Origin: Streptomyces sp. ISL-11
Lineage (GTDB): Bacteria; Actinomycetota; Actinomycetes; Streptomycetales; Streptomycetaceae
Length of the DNA: 64,000 bases
Assembly (NCBI RefSeq): GCF_018614525.1
Contig: NZ_JAGGOL010000008.1
Location: forward strand, 30,997 to 94,996
Reading direction: 5' to 3'
The notes under the pieces were generated by a model. The model ran no database searches, had not been told where the DNA came from, and was given only the letters and a program-made list of their open reading frames with translations. Below are positions 10,548-18,176 of the stretch, piece after piece. A program made the translations under genes and the position numbers. How positions within the stretch are numbered: position 1 is the first letter of the stretch; each line of letters starts with the position of its first letter.

Positions 10548-10580
10548 CCCCGGGCGGCACGGCCCGTGGCGCACCCGGGG
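10548..10580. terminator. Bidirectional hairpin between chdC and the hydrolase gene
   Basis: An outer stem CCCCGGG/CCCGGGG (10548-10554, 10574-10580) and an inner stem CACGG/CCGTG (10558-10562, 10564-10568) lie in the 66-bp gap between two convergent genes. It probably serves both. Confidence 0.55.
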
Positions 10581-10582
10581 CG

Positions 10583-12145
10583 TCATTCGTCGGCCGTCGG
10601 CGCCGGTTCCGGGCGCGGCGCGCACCACGCGCGCCGGCCCGGGACGGCGCCGGTCAGCAAGTAGCGCTCGGTGTGGGCGTTGACGCACGCGTTGGGCCCG
10701 TACGCGATGCCGTGGGTGCCCGCGCCCCGCTCGGTGACCAGTGCCGAACCCGGCAGTCTGCGCTGGAGTTCCAGTGCGCCGGGATAGGGCGTGGCCGCGT
10801 CCCGTTCGGCGGCCAGCACCAGCGTGCGCGGCAGTGCGTGGCGGCCCACCCGGACGTCGGCCGGCCGCTGCCGGGGCGTGGTCCAGAAGGCGCACGGCAG
10901 GTTCATCCAGGCGTTCGTCCACGTCTCGAACGGTGCCCGCCGGGCGAGCAGGGTGTTGTCCCGGTCCCACACCGCCCAGGACTTCGGCCACTCCGCGTCG
11001 TTGCACTCGACCGCCGTGTAGACGGCGTTGCTGTTCTCCTCGGCCCGCGCGGACGCCGGGTCGGGCATCGCGAGGGCGCGCAGCGGCTTGTCGTCGCCGC
11101 GCAGGTACGCCGCGAGGGCGTGCGCGTTGCCCGCCCAGTGGCTGTCGGCGTAGCCGGCCTGGAGGAGCGCGGCCTGGAGCTGGCCGGGGCCGATCTTCCC
11201 GCCGACGGGCCGCCGGGCCAGTCGGCCGCTTGCCCGGTCGTAGGAGTTCCGCACCTGCTGCCGGGTGCGGCCCAGGTGGTAGACGGCGTCGTGCCGGGCC
11301 ACCCAGCGGCACCAGTCGTTCCAGCGCCGCTCGAAGGCCGCGGACTGGTCCAGGTTGCTGCGGTACCAGATCTTGCGCGGCGAGGGGTTGACCACGCTGT
11401 CGAAGACCATGCGGCGCACGTGTCCGGGGAACAGCGTGGCGTAGAGCGCGCCGAAGTACGTGCCGTAGGACGCGCCCATGTACGTGAGCCGCCGCTCGCC
11501 GAGCGCGGCGCGCAGCACGTCGAGGTCGCGGGCGTTGTTCAGGCTGGTGAAGTGCGGCAGGTCCCGCCCGATCCGGCGGGCGCAGCCCTTGGCGTACGCC
11601 TTCGCCTGCGCGATCCGCTCCCGCTTGTACGCCTCGGAGGGGTGCTCGGGCGCCTGCGTGGGTGCCTGGACGAAGCGCGCCGGGTCCATGCAGGACAGCG
11701 GCGCCGAGCGGCCGACGCCGCGGGGCGCGTACCCGACGAAGTCGTACGCCCTGGCCGTCGCCCGGTACTGCTGGACGCCGGCGAGCAGCGGGAAGAACAT
11801 CCCGGAGCCGCCCGGTCCGCCGGGGTTGTAGACGAGCGCGCCCTGGTGTTCGGCGCGGCTGCCGGTCGCGCGGGCGCGGCTGACGGTGAGGGAGATGTGC
11901 TTGCCGGAGGGGCGCGCGTAGTCCAGGGGCACGGAGACGGTGCCGCACCGGACGGGCGCGGACAGTCGCTCGGCGGCCGGGCAGGCGCCCCAGCGGATGC
12001 CCCGCGCGGCGGCCAGCCGGGCGGCGGTGGCCACGCCGCGGGTCGCGTCGTCCGGGCGGGCCCCGTCGAGGGCGTCGGCGGGCAGGGTGGTGAGCGCGGA
12101 GAGGACCAGTGATCCGAGGGCTCCGTACAGGGCTGCTGCTCTCAC
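10583..12145 (-). CDS. Secreted alpha/beta hydrolase, SlpD/tripeptidyl-aminopeptidase type
   Basis: A 520-residue exported hydrolase of the streptomycete tripeptidyl aminopeptidase group (peptidase S33). A signal peptide covers about residues 1-26 (hydrophobic LGSLVLSALTTLPADALD). The oxyanion region reads NPGGPGGSGMFF, the nucleophile elbow GASYGTYFG, and the C-terminal TAP-like part carries LVLAAERDAATPYPGA and the His of GAGTHGIAYG. Start is GTG 12145, with AGAAGGG in range; a nearby ATG is out of frame. It probably trims tripeptides from secreted or extracellular proteins. The gene stands alone, convergent with chdC. Confidence 0.88.
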   Translation of the reverse strand: MRAAALYGALGSLVLSALTTLPADALDGARPDDATRGVATAARLAAARGIRWGACPAAERLSAPVRCGTVSVPLDYARPSGKHISLTVSRARATGSRAEHQGALVYNPGGPGGSGMFFPLLAGVQQYRATARAYDFVGYAPRGVGRSAPLSCMDPARFVQAPTQAPEHPSEAYKRERIAQAKAYAKGCARRIGRDLPHFTSLNNARDLDVLRAALGERRLTYMGASYGTYFGALYATLFPGHVRRMVFDSVVNPSPRKIWYRSNLDQSAAFERRWNDWCRWVARHDAVYHLGRTRQQVRNSYDRASGRLARRPVGGKIGPGQLQAALLQAGYADSHWAGNAHALAAYLRGDDKPLRALAMPDPASARAEENSNAVYTAVECNDAEWPKSWAVWDRDNTLLARRAPFETWTNAWMNLPCAFWTTPRQRPADVRVGRHALPRTLVLAAERDAATPYPGALELQRRLPGSALVTERGAGTHGIAYGPNACVNAHTERYLLTGAVPGRRAWCAPRPEPAPTADE

Positions 12146-12259
12146 TGGCCATCCCTTCTCGGCTTATGCGACAAAAGGGATAATTCGTGCGGCGGTTGGC
12201 GAAGTAAAGCACCGACGCCCGTGTCGGTCGCAATGGGCTCGTTGGGATCAGCCGGCGTT

Positions 12260-13066
12260 TCAGTACCGGTGGTCGCGCAGGTGGGCACAGAGGGCGGCGC
12301 GCAGTTCCGGGTCGGCGACGGCCTTGCGGCCGCGCACGGCGAGCGCCGTGAGGAAGCCCGTGTCGTCGGGCGCGCCGGAGTCCTCCCGGTCGGTGCGGCG
12401 GGGCGACGTGGCGGCGACGCGCTCCAGCAGTTCCTGTCCCGCCGGTGAGGCCCAGAGCGTGTACGGGGGGACCTCTATCCGGGCGATCAGCAGGCAGGCC
12501 GCCGTCAGCAGCCACGGCAGCGCGAACCAGGCCGCGGCCTGCCCCCGGCCCGGCGTCTCCGGCGGCACCATCAGCACGGCCGCGGCCCCGGCGACCACCA
12601 CCAGCGCACAGGCGCCGCGCACCTGGCGGATCGCCGCCGAGACGTTCGTGCGGACGGGGTCGGGCACCGCGAGGCCGGCCGCGACCAGCCGGTCGGCCAG
12701 CGCCCGTACGGCGTCGGCGGCGGCGTGCGCGGTGCGGACGGTGGGCACCGGCGACTGGCCCTCCGGCCCGATCGCGGTGATCACCGAACGCTCCAGCTCG
12801 TCACGGCCGACCGGGTCGACGACCGTCGCCCAGCCGGTGTGCGCCAGCAGCAGCCGCCGCTGGCGGCCCATCGTGACCAGTGCCAGGTCGGTGACCCGGT
12901 GCGGTCCGCCGGCCAGGAACGCCGTCTCGTACAGGGTCAGGGCGCGCCCTTGGCCCGCGTCCGGGGCGTGCTCCGGAGGCCGGCCCGCGGCGGCCGCCGC
13001 CAGACACAGGCGTCCACAGGTGAGGAACGCCGCGGCCCAGGCGAGGAGCAGGAAGATGACCCACAT
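12260..13066 (-). CDS. TIGR04222 domain membrane protein
   Basis: A 268-residue protein of a family common in streptomycetes, function unknown. The N-terminus is a membrane segment (VIFLLLAWAAAFLTCGRLCLA), followed by the domain hallmark LYETAFLAGGPHRVTDLALV. Two further hydrophobic segments (about residues 150-168 and 178-196) give a likely three-span topology, and a soluble tail follows. It has its own 113-bp gap from the hydrolase gene and may be monocistronic. ATG 13066 is the only good start. Confidence 0.8.
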   Translation of the reverse strand: MWVIFLLLAWAAAFLTCGRLCLAAAAAGRPPEHAPDAGQGRALTLYETAFLAGGPHRVTDLALVTMGRQRRLLLAHTGWATVVDPVGRDELERSVITAIGPEGQSPVPTVRTAHAAADAVRALADRLVAAGLAVPDPVRTNVSAAIRQVRGACALVVVAGAAAVLMVPPETPGRGQAAAWFALPWLLTAACLLIARIEVPPYTLWASPAGQELLERVAATSPRRTDREDSGAPDDTGFLTALAVRGRKAVADPELRAALCAHLRDHRY

Positions 13067-13194
13067 GGCGGATTTCTACTCGATCCGCCCATGATCCCGC
13101 CATCGTTTGTTCATGATTCGGGCACAAGCCGGTGCGTGATGAGTGGTTGCCGGCCGTCCGTCCGCGGCGGCCGGTGGAGGCGCCCGGGGCGGAC

Positions 13195-14040
13195 TCACTG
13201 CTTTTCGGGCGGTGCGGGGGTCTCGGAGGTGCCGGGGGAGGGGGAGTCGGGAGCCGGCGCGGACGCGTCCGTCCGCGGGGCCCGGCCGGGTTCGGCGGTC
13301 CCGGCGGCGGATTCGGTGGGCGACGCGCCGCGGGTGGCGGCCGGGGGCAGCGGGGGGACGGCGGTGGAACCGGGGTCCGGCACCCGGGCGGTGCCGAAGG
13401 ACGGCGGGAGGGAGAGCCGGGGCTTCGTCCGGGCCGCGATCGCGTCGAAGTCGATCAGGCCGGTGTCCTCCAGCACCTTGATGTGATCCAGGACGGTGGT
13501 GTTCGCGTCGTCGGCCAGCTCCCGCACCGCGGTATTGCGCGTCGTCGCCCGTACCTGGGCGACGACGGTGAAGACCGCGCCGTGCGCGAGCCGCAGGACG
13601 TTGGTGAACTCCCGGTCGTACGCGCCGCCGTACGCGCCGCCGTGCGCGCCGCTGAGCCGGGTGAGCCACTGGCGCTGCTGCGCGCTGGGCTGGCTGGGCA
13701 GTTCGAGCCCCAGCCGGCTCGCCACGTCGCGGACGTGCCGGTCGAGCGCGGTGTGGCCCTCGACGAGATGCTCGCCCGCCCGCCGGACGCCCGCCGTGGT
13801 GCCGCGCTCCTCGGCCTGCTGCCCGGCGGGCAGCTCCCAGAGCCCGGCCAGCCGGACCCGTTCGACGAAGTCGCGGTCGAGCGCGGACAGCGGCCCGTAC
13901 GGCGTGGCCACGGCCCCGGCCGTGAGGTCGACGGTGCCGGTGCCCGTGCGGTCGCTGTACGTCCACAGGGGGAACAGCAGCGCGGTCACGGTCGCCGCGA
14001 GAGCGGTGACGACCAGACCGGTGCCGGTGAAAGATCGCAT
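13195..14040 (-). CDS. DUF4142 domain exported protein
   Basis: A 281-residue protein with an N-terminal signal or anchor segment (about residues 6-25, GTGLVVTALAATVTALLFPLW), a DUF4142 four-helix ferritin-like domain (about 45-190: LDRDFVERVRLAGLWELPAG ... ADDANTTVLDHIKVL), and a low-complexity Pro/Ser/Ala-rich tail of about 70 residues. No metal-binding set is obvious. ATG 14040 is preceded by GAGGAGG at ideal distance. A 9-base tandem GCGCCGCCGTAC/GTGC stretch at about 13620-13655 encodes a GGAYGGAY repeat. Role unknown; the family is envelope-linked. Confidence 0.82.
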   Translation of the reverse strand: MRSFTGTGLVVTALAATVTALLFPLWTYSDRTGTGTVDLTAGAVATPYGPLSALDRDFVERVRLAGLWELPAGQQAEERGTTAGVRRAGEHLVEGHTALDRHVRDVASRLGLELPSQPSAQQRQWLTRLSGAHGGAYGGAYDREFTNVLRLAHGAVFTVVAQVRATTRNTAVRELADDANTTVLDHIKVLEDTGLIDFDAIAARTKPRLSLPPSFGTARVPDPGSTAVPPLPPAATRGASPTESAAGTAEPGRAPRTDASAPAPDSPSPGTSETPAPPEKQ

Positions 14041-14280
14041 GATGCCTCCTCGTGCGGCACCGCACGGTAGGCCCTCGGCGCTGATCCTCACGGAGATTCG
14101 GACCGGCCGGCCGTGGGGCAGGCCGCCCGAATCAGCGGCTGGCCTGGGCGTCCGCCCGTCGCGGATTTCTTTCGCGGGCGTGTGGGCTGCGTCACTGCCG
14201 GAGGAAGAACACCCGTGCCCCGTGGGGCGGTTGGTACGTTGACCGATTCCGCGCGCGCCGCCGGGCGGCTCCGGGCGCTG

Positions 14281-14319
14281 GTGAGGCCCCGCGATCGGGG
14301 GGATGTCGCGGGGCCTCAC
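14281..14319. promoter_or_regulatory. Perfect 14-bp-stem hairpin in a divergent intergenic region
   Basis: GTGAGGCCCCGCGA at 14281-14294 pairs perfectly with 14306-14319, loop 11 bases. It has terminator strength but lies between two genes that point away from each other (stop of neither is near). It could be a leader hairpin of the NERD-like gene to the right or insulate the two promoters. The rest of 14041-14384 shows no gene; TTGGTT (14344) and CAATAT (14365) resemble a promoter for the rightward gene. Confidence 0.5.
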
Positions 14320-14384
14320 GCGGTGAACGGGTGGAGGACCGGGTTGGTTCCCGCGCTTATGCGGCAATATGGCGGGTGGGGGTG

Positions 14385-15080
14385 GTGCGCGTGCGGGACC
14401 GGCCGGACGGCAAGCGGAGCGCGAACGGCAAGAGCTTCGACCCCGAGAGGCTCTTCCTGCCACCCGACGACGACCTCGCCCCCAACCGGCCGGGCGAGAC
14501 CCTCCGGGCGCGCTTGGACGCGTCGGGCACCGGCCGCGCCGCGCTCGTCCTCGCCCGGCTGCTCGGCCGGCGGCCCGTGGAGGACGTCTGGCGCCGGGCG
14601 CTGGCCGCCGAGCAGGCCGTCGGGGCGGCACTGGAGGAGCTGACGGCCGGGGGCTGGGACGTGGTGCACTCCGTCGTCCTGCCGGGCGACACGGTCGTCT
14701 CCCACCTGCTGATAGGCCCTGGCGGTGTCTTCGCCGTCGCCGCGACGGCGGGCCGACGGGCGCACGTCCACGTGGGAGAGACCCTGGTCCGCCTGTCCCG
14801 GGAGCGGCAGTCGCTCCCGTACGTCCGCGAGATCCGGCACGCCGCGGCGCGGGCCTCTCACGTGCTGTCGCGGGGGTGCGGCTTCCTGGTCCGGGTGCGG
14901 CCGGTCCTGGTGGTCGTCGGCGCTGCGAGCCTGGAGGTGGCCCCCGAGCTGGACGACGTGCGGGTGCTGCGCGAGACGGAGGTGTCCGGCCTGGGCGCGG
15001 AGGCCGGCGAGCTGCACCCCCGCCGGGCCGACCGGGTCCACACCGTCGCCCGCAACCGCCGGGTGTGGCTCTGGGCGTGA
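14385..15080 (+). CDS. NERD-like domain protein
   Basis: About 231 residues with a nuclease-related (NERD)-like core: AGGWDVVHSVVLPGDTVVSHLLIGPGGVFAVAA resembles the conserved Asp/Gly region of NERD domains, and a second strand block FLVRVRPVLVVVGAA follows. Several in-frame GTG codons exist (14331, 14376, 14382, 14385, 14391). I chose 14385 because GGTGGGGG precedes it and a promoter-like pair lies inside the longer frame; the true start may differ by up to 18 codons. No membrane segment. Biological role unknown; a nucleic-acid-related activity is only an inference from the domain. Confidence 0.6.
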   Translation: MRVRDRPDGKRSANGKSFDPERLFLPPDDDLAPNRPGETLRARLDASGTGRAALVLARLLGRRPVEDVWRRALAAEQAVGAALEELTAGGWDVVHSVVLPGDTVVSHLLIGPGGVFAVAATAGRRAHVHVGETLVRLSRERQSLPYVREIRHAAARASHVLSRGCGFLVRVRPVLVVVGAASLEVAPELDDVRVLRETEVSGLGAEAGELHPRRADRVHTVARNRRVWLWA

Positions 15081-15109
15081 GGGCGCGTGCGGCTCCCGCC
15101 GGGGGTTGG

Positions 15110-15378
15110 GTGGTGTCCTGCGGGATCTTCGGCTGCGGGCCGGCTTTGCCGCGTGGCCGCCTGCGGCGGGGCGGGTCGTCTTTGCCGCCTGCGGCGGCGG
15201 GCGCCCTGCGGGCGCGTCCTCAATCGCCGGACGGGCTGATTGTGGCTGAGCTCAGCCACAATCAGCCCGTTGGGGGCACCTCCCAGCGGTAGCTGGGGGA
15301 GATTGAGGACACCACCGCGCAGCGGTGGGCGCACGACACGGCCCGCAGCCGCCCGCTCACATGATCCGCCGGGCACCG
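15110..15378. repeat. Dispersed palindromic element, full-length copy A
   Basis: This fills the gap between the NERD-like gene and the BlaI-type gene (15081-15383). From left to right: a GC-rich flank containing TTTGCCGCCTGCGGCGG, then TCCTCAAT, a perfect 40-bp palindrome (15231-15270, centre TGAGCTCA), a segment with CAGCGGTAGCTGGGGGAG, ATTGAGGA, and a right flank with CCACCGCGCAGCGGTGG and CTCACATGATCCGCCGG. Compared with the copy at 57.9 kb the flanks match but the core is inverted. Confidence 0.85.
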
Positions 15379-15383
15379 CCCGG

Positions 15384-15800
15384 CTAGGGCAGCGGCTGGC
15401 GCGGCCCGGGGAAGGCGGGGGTCAGGAGTGCGCGCAGCAGCGCCTCGTCCGTGGGCGGCAACTCGGCGACGAACCGCGCCAGCACGACCTCCCGGTCGGC
15501 CGGGCCGTCGAGGATCTTGCGCATCCGGCGCGCGGCCAGCCCCGCCTCGTCGGTCACCGGCGCGTAGGCGTAGGCGCGGCCGCGCGGGGTGCGGGTGAGG
15601 ACCTCCTTGCCGAGCAACCGGCTCAGGATCGTCACCACCGTGCTGTACGTCAGCTCGCCCGCCAGCCGGCTCTGCACCTCGCGGGGCGTGAGCGGACCCT
15701 CGGCCCGCTGCAGCGCGGCGAGCACCTCGCCCTCCAGCGCGCCGTTGGCACGGCGTCGGCCGTGGCGTGCCGCGGCGGGGGTCGGTGTGACGGTTTCCAT
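15384..15800 (-). CDS. BlaI/MecI/CopY-family transcriptional repressor
   Basis: A 138-residue winged-helix repressor of the penicillinase-repressor family. The DNA-binding part is LEGEVLAALQRAEGPLTPRE to YSTVVTILSRLLGKEVLTR (about residues 20-75), followed by the dimerisation tail DREVVLARFVAELPPTDEALLRALL. ATG 15800 is preferred; the open frame extends further upstream without family similarity. It is divergent from a class A PBP gene, and a TTTACA-N4-TGTAAA dyad of the BlaI type lies in the shared promoter region, so it probably represses both itself and that PBP. No BlaR1/MecR1 sensor-protease gene is adjacent. Confidence 0.9.
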   Translation of the reverse strand: METVTPTPAAARHGRRRANGALEGEVLAALQRAEGPLTPREVQSRLAGELTYSTVVTILSRLLGKEVLTRTPRGRAYAYAPVTDEAGLAARRMRKILDGPADREVVLARFVAELPPTDEALLRALLTPAFPGPRQPLP

Positions 15801-15860
15801 GGCGTGCCGCGTTCCTTCTGCTGGTCTCGCGTATGGCTGTGTGCCGGACCGCTGTCCGCA

Positions 15861-15876
15861 TTTACAGGGATGTAAA
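15861..15876. promoter_or_regulatory. BlaI/MecI-like operator dyad
   Basis: TTTACA and TGTAAA separated by GGGA form a 16-bp dyad. BlaI/MecI repressors bind TACA/TGTA half sites of this form. It lies 61 bp upstream of the repressor ATG and 91 bp upstream of the PBP start, in an AT-richer patch of the 166-bp divergent region. This is the only such dyad I saw here. Confidence 0.7.
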
Positions 15877-15966
15877 AACGATACGGTACCCGAACGGGTC
15901 TCATGATTTGGAATCCACGGACAAGGGGCGTACCGGGCGGGTATCCCGAGGCCGTAGGGTCGAGCG

Positions 15967-17991
15967 GTGTTCGAACGACGAAACAGGACGCACGCCCGGA
16001 AGCATTCCGCCCCGCCCCGCCGTAGGCGCGCCGCCCCCCGCAAGCGGCGGCTCCTGCCCGCCTACCCCCGGCCGGGCCGGCAGGGCTTCCGGCGCTGGGT
16101 GCCGTCGTGGCGCCAGACACTGGGCGCCTTCCTGTCCGTGGCCGGCGCCCTGACCGCCCTGGTGGCGATCATGTACATACGGACGGACATACCCTCCGAC
16201 CTCAACGCCTTCGCCACCCAGCAGGACAACGTCTACTACTGGGCCGACGGCACCGAGATGGCCCGCACCGGCGAGGTCAACCGTCAGGACACCGACCTGA
16301 AGAAGGTCCCGGAGAAGGTCCGGTGGGCGGCGCTGGCGGCCGAGAACGAGACGTTCTACTCCGACAGCGGCATCTCGCCGAGCGGCATGGTGCGCGCCGT
16401 CTCCAAGATGGTCACGGGCGGCAGCACCCAGGGCGGCTCGACCATCACCCAGCAGTACGTGAAGAACGCCTACCTCAACCAGGAGCAGACCTTCACCCGC
16501 AAGCTCACCGAGATGTTCATCGCCATCAAGCTGGACAACCGGATGAGCAAGGACGACATCCTGGAGGGCTACCTCAACACCAGCTGGTTCGGGCGCGGCA
16601 CCTACGGCATCCAGCGGGCCTCCCACGCCTACTACGACAAGGACGTCTCGCAGCTCAACGCCAGCGAGGGCGCGTTCCTCGCGTCGCTGCTCAAGGGCGC
16701 CGGCCTGTACGACCCCGCGCTCGGCTCCAAGAACCACGAGCGGGCCGTGGAGCGCTGGAAGTGGATCCTCGACCGGATGGTCGTCACCGGCAAGCTCTCC
16801 CAGGAGGAGCGGGCCCGCTACACCACCTTCCCCGAGCCCAAGGCCCCGCCGAGGCCGGCGGGCCTCACCGGCCAGACCGGCTACCTCGTGGAGACGGCCC
16901 GCGCCTACGTCAGCGCCCACACCGAGGTCTCCGACCACGACTTCGACCTCGGCGGCTACCAGATCCGCACCACCTTCGAGCGGCCGGGCATGGACGCGCT
17001 GAACAAGGCCGTCGAGGAGGTGAGCGGCCGCCTCGACCCGGAGAAGCGGGAGGCCGACCGGGACGTGCGCATCGGAGCCGCCTCGGTCACCACCGACGGG
17101 CGCATCGTCGCCCTGCACGGCGGCCCCGGCTACCTCAAGCAGGGTTTCAACGACGCCAACTCCTCCGTCGTCCCGGCCGGCACGGCCTTCACGCCCTTCG
17201 TCTACGCCGCCGCCCTGCGCGACGGCGTCCAGCTCGAACGCGGCAAACCCCGCACACCCGTCTCCCCGTCGACCGTCTACGACGGCGACAACAAGGTGTC
17301 CCTGCGCACTCCGGAGGGCCCGTACTGGGACCGCTCCGGGAAGATCGTCAAGGGTGTCAACGACGGCGGGAAGTCCTGGGGGAAGATCAGCCTCAAGGAA
17401 GCGGTCGCGCAGTCCGTCAACACCCCGATGATGCAGCTGGGCATGGACGTGGGACTGGACCAGGTCGGCGACACCGCCGTCCGCGCGGGCCTGCTCAGGA
17501 ACAGCCTCGGAACGAAGGTTCCCGTCTTCTCCCTGGGGACCACGACGCCCAGCGCCATCCGCATGGCCGGCGCGTACGGCACGTTCGCCGCCCGGGGCCT
17601 GCACAGCGAGCCGTACTCCGTGGACAGGCTGAGCCGCAACGGCAACGCCGTCCCCGTCGAGAAGCCGAGCGCCGAGCGGGCCCTGCCCGAACGGGTCGCG
17701 GCCGCCGTCGACGACGCCCTGCGCGACGCGGTCAGGCGCGGCAGCGCCACCACCGCGCGGGCGGCCGGGTCCGACGCTGCGGGCAAGACCGGCACCGGGC
17801 AGGACAACAAGTCGGCCTGGTTCGTCGGCTACCGCGGCAAGCTGTCGACCGCCGTCTCGCTCTCCCGCATCGACCCCAAGACGCAGGAACTGCTGTCGCT
17901 GGACGGCCTCGGCGGCGCCGCGAAGTCCACGCCGGGCAGCGTCTTCCCCATCGACATCTGGACGAAGTACATGACCGCGCGGAAGAGCTGA
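15967..17991 (+). CDS. Class A penicillin-binding protein with a degenerate transpeptidase site
   Basis: A 674-residue bifunctional-type PBP anchored by one N-terminal membrane segment (about residues 50-70) after a very basic cytoplasmic tail. The GT51 glycosyltransferase appears functional: catalytic Glu126 in AENETFY, GGSTITQQ, RKLTE and KDDILEGYLN are all present, though EDxxF reads ENETF. In the transpeptidase domain SVN (483-485) and KTGTG (from Lys607) are intact, but the SxxK motif at 406-409 reads TAFT, so the acylated Ser and the general-base Lys are both replaced by Thr. It is therefore probably a glycan polymerase with a non-acylable transpeptidase domain. Start is GTG 15967. Expression is likely controlled by the divergent BlaI-type repressor. 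Confidence 0.92.
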   Translation: MFERRNRTHARKHSAPPRRRRAAPRKRRLLPAYPRPGRQGFRRWVPSWRQTLGAFLSVAGALTALVAIMYIRTDIPSDLNAFATQQDNVYYWADGTEMARTGEVNRQDTDLKKVPEKVRWAALAAENETFYSDSGISPSGMVRAVSKMVTGGSTQGGSTITQQYVKNAYLNQEQTFTRKLTEMFIAIKLDNRMSKDDILEGYLNTSWFGRGTYGIQRASHAYYDKDVSQLNASEGAFLASLLKGAGLYDPALGSKNHERAVERWKWILDRMVVTGKLSQEERARYTTFPEPKAPPRPAGLTGQTGYLVETARAYVSAHTEVSDHDFDLGGYQIRTTFERPGMDALNKAVEEVSGRLDPEKREADRDVRIGAASVTTDGRIVALHGGPGYLKQGFNDANSSVVPAGTAFTPFVYAAALRDGVQLERGKPRTPVSPSTVYDGDNKVSLRTPEGPYWDRSGKIVKGVNDGGKSWGKISLKEAVAQSVNTPMMQLGMDVGLDQVGDTAVRAGLLRNSLGTKVPVFSLGTTTPSAIRMAGAYGTFAARGLHSEPYSVDRLSRNGNAVPVEKPSAERALPERVAAAVDDALRDAVRRGSATTARAAGSDAAGKTGTGQDNKSAWFVGYRGKLSTAVSLSRIDPKTQELLSLDGLGGAAKSTPGSVFPIDIWTKYMTARKS

Positions 17992-18025
17992 CGCCGCCCC
18001 GGGCGCCGGACCCGCTTCGGCGCCC

Positions 18026-18050
18026 GGCCCGCTTCGTGACGAAGCGGGCC
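18026..18050 (+). terminator. Hairpin terminator after the PBP gene
   Basis: A perfect 11-bp stem GGCCCGCTTCG/CGAAGCGGGCC (18026-18036, 18040-18050) closes a TGA loop, 35 bp after the PBP stop. It is followed by a tandem array whose units each contain a small GCTTC/GAAGC hairpin. Confidence 0.65.
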
Positions 18051-18176
18051 TGCTTCTCGACGAAGCCCGGCCTGCTTCTCGACGAAGCCCGGCCTGCTTC
18101 TCGACGAAGCCCGGCCTGCCGGCCTACTTCTTGACGAAGCCCGGCCTGCCGGCCTACTTCTTGACGAAGGTGGACC
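18051..18176. repeat. Tandem repeat derived from the 3' end of the deacetylase gene
   Basis: Three perfect 22-bp units (18051, 18073, 18095; TGCTTCTCGACGAAGCCCGG plus CC) are followed by two approximately 30-bp units containing CTACTTCTTGACGAAG (18117 onward), the second of which is the true 3' end of the deacetylase gene (its last codons FVKK and stop). The array thus looks like repeated duplication of that gene's end. Each unit can fold as GCTTC/GAAGC. Confidence 0.85.

Noticed and set aside
10407..12515. 702-codon minus-strand frame
   Set aside because: Out of frame with the secreted hydrolase, low-complexity Arg/Pro-rich translation.
15110..15378. Repeat element considered as an insertion sequence or MITE with transposase
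   Set aside because: No transposase frame, no target duplications seen; it fits an intergenic palindromic repeat better, although a MITE origin is not excluded.
18051..18176. Short regular repeats considered as a CRISPR array
   Set aside because: Units are contiguous without unique spacers and derive from an adjacent gene end; no cas genes.
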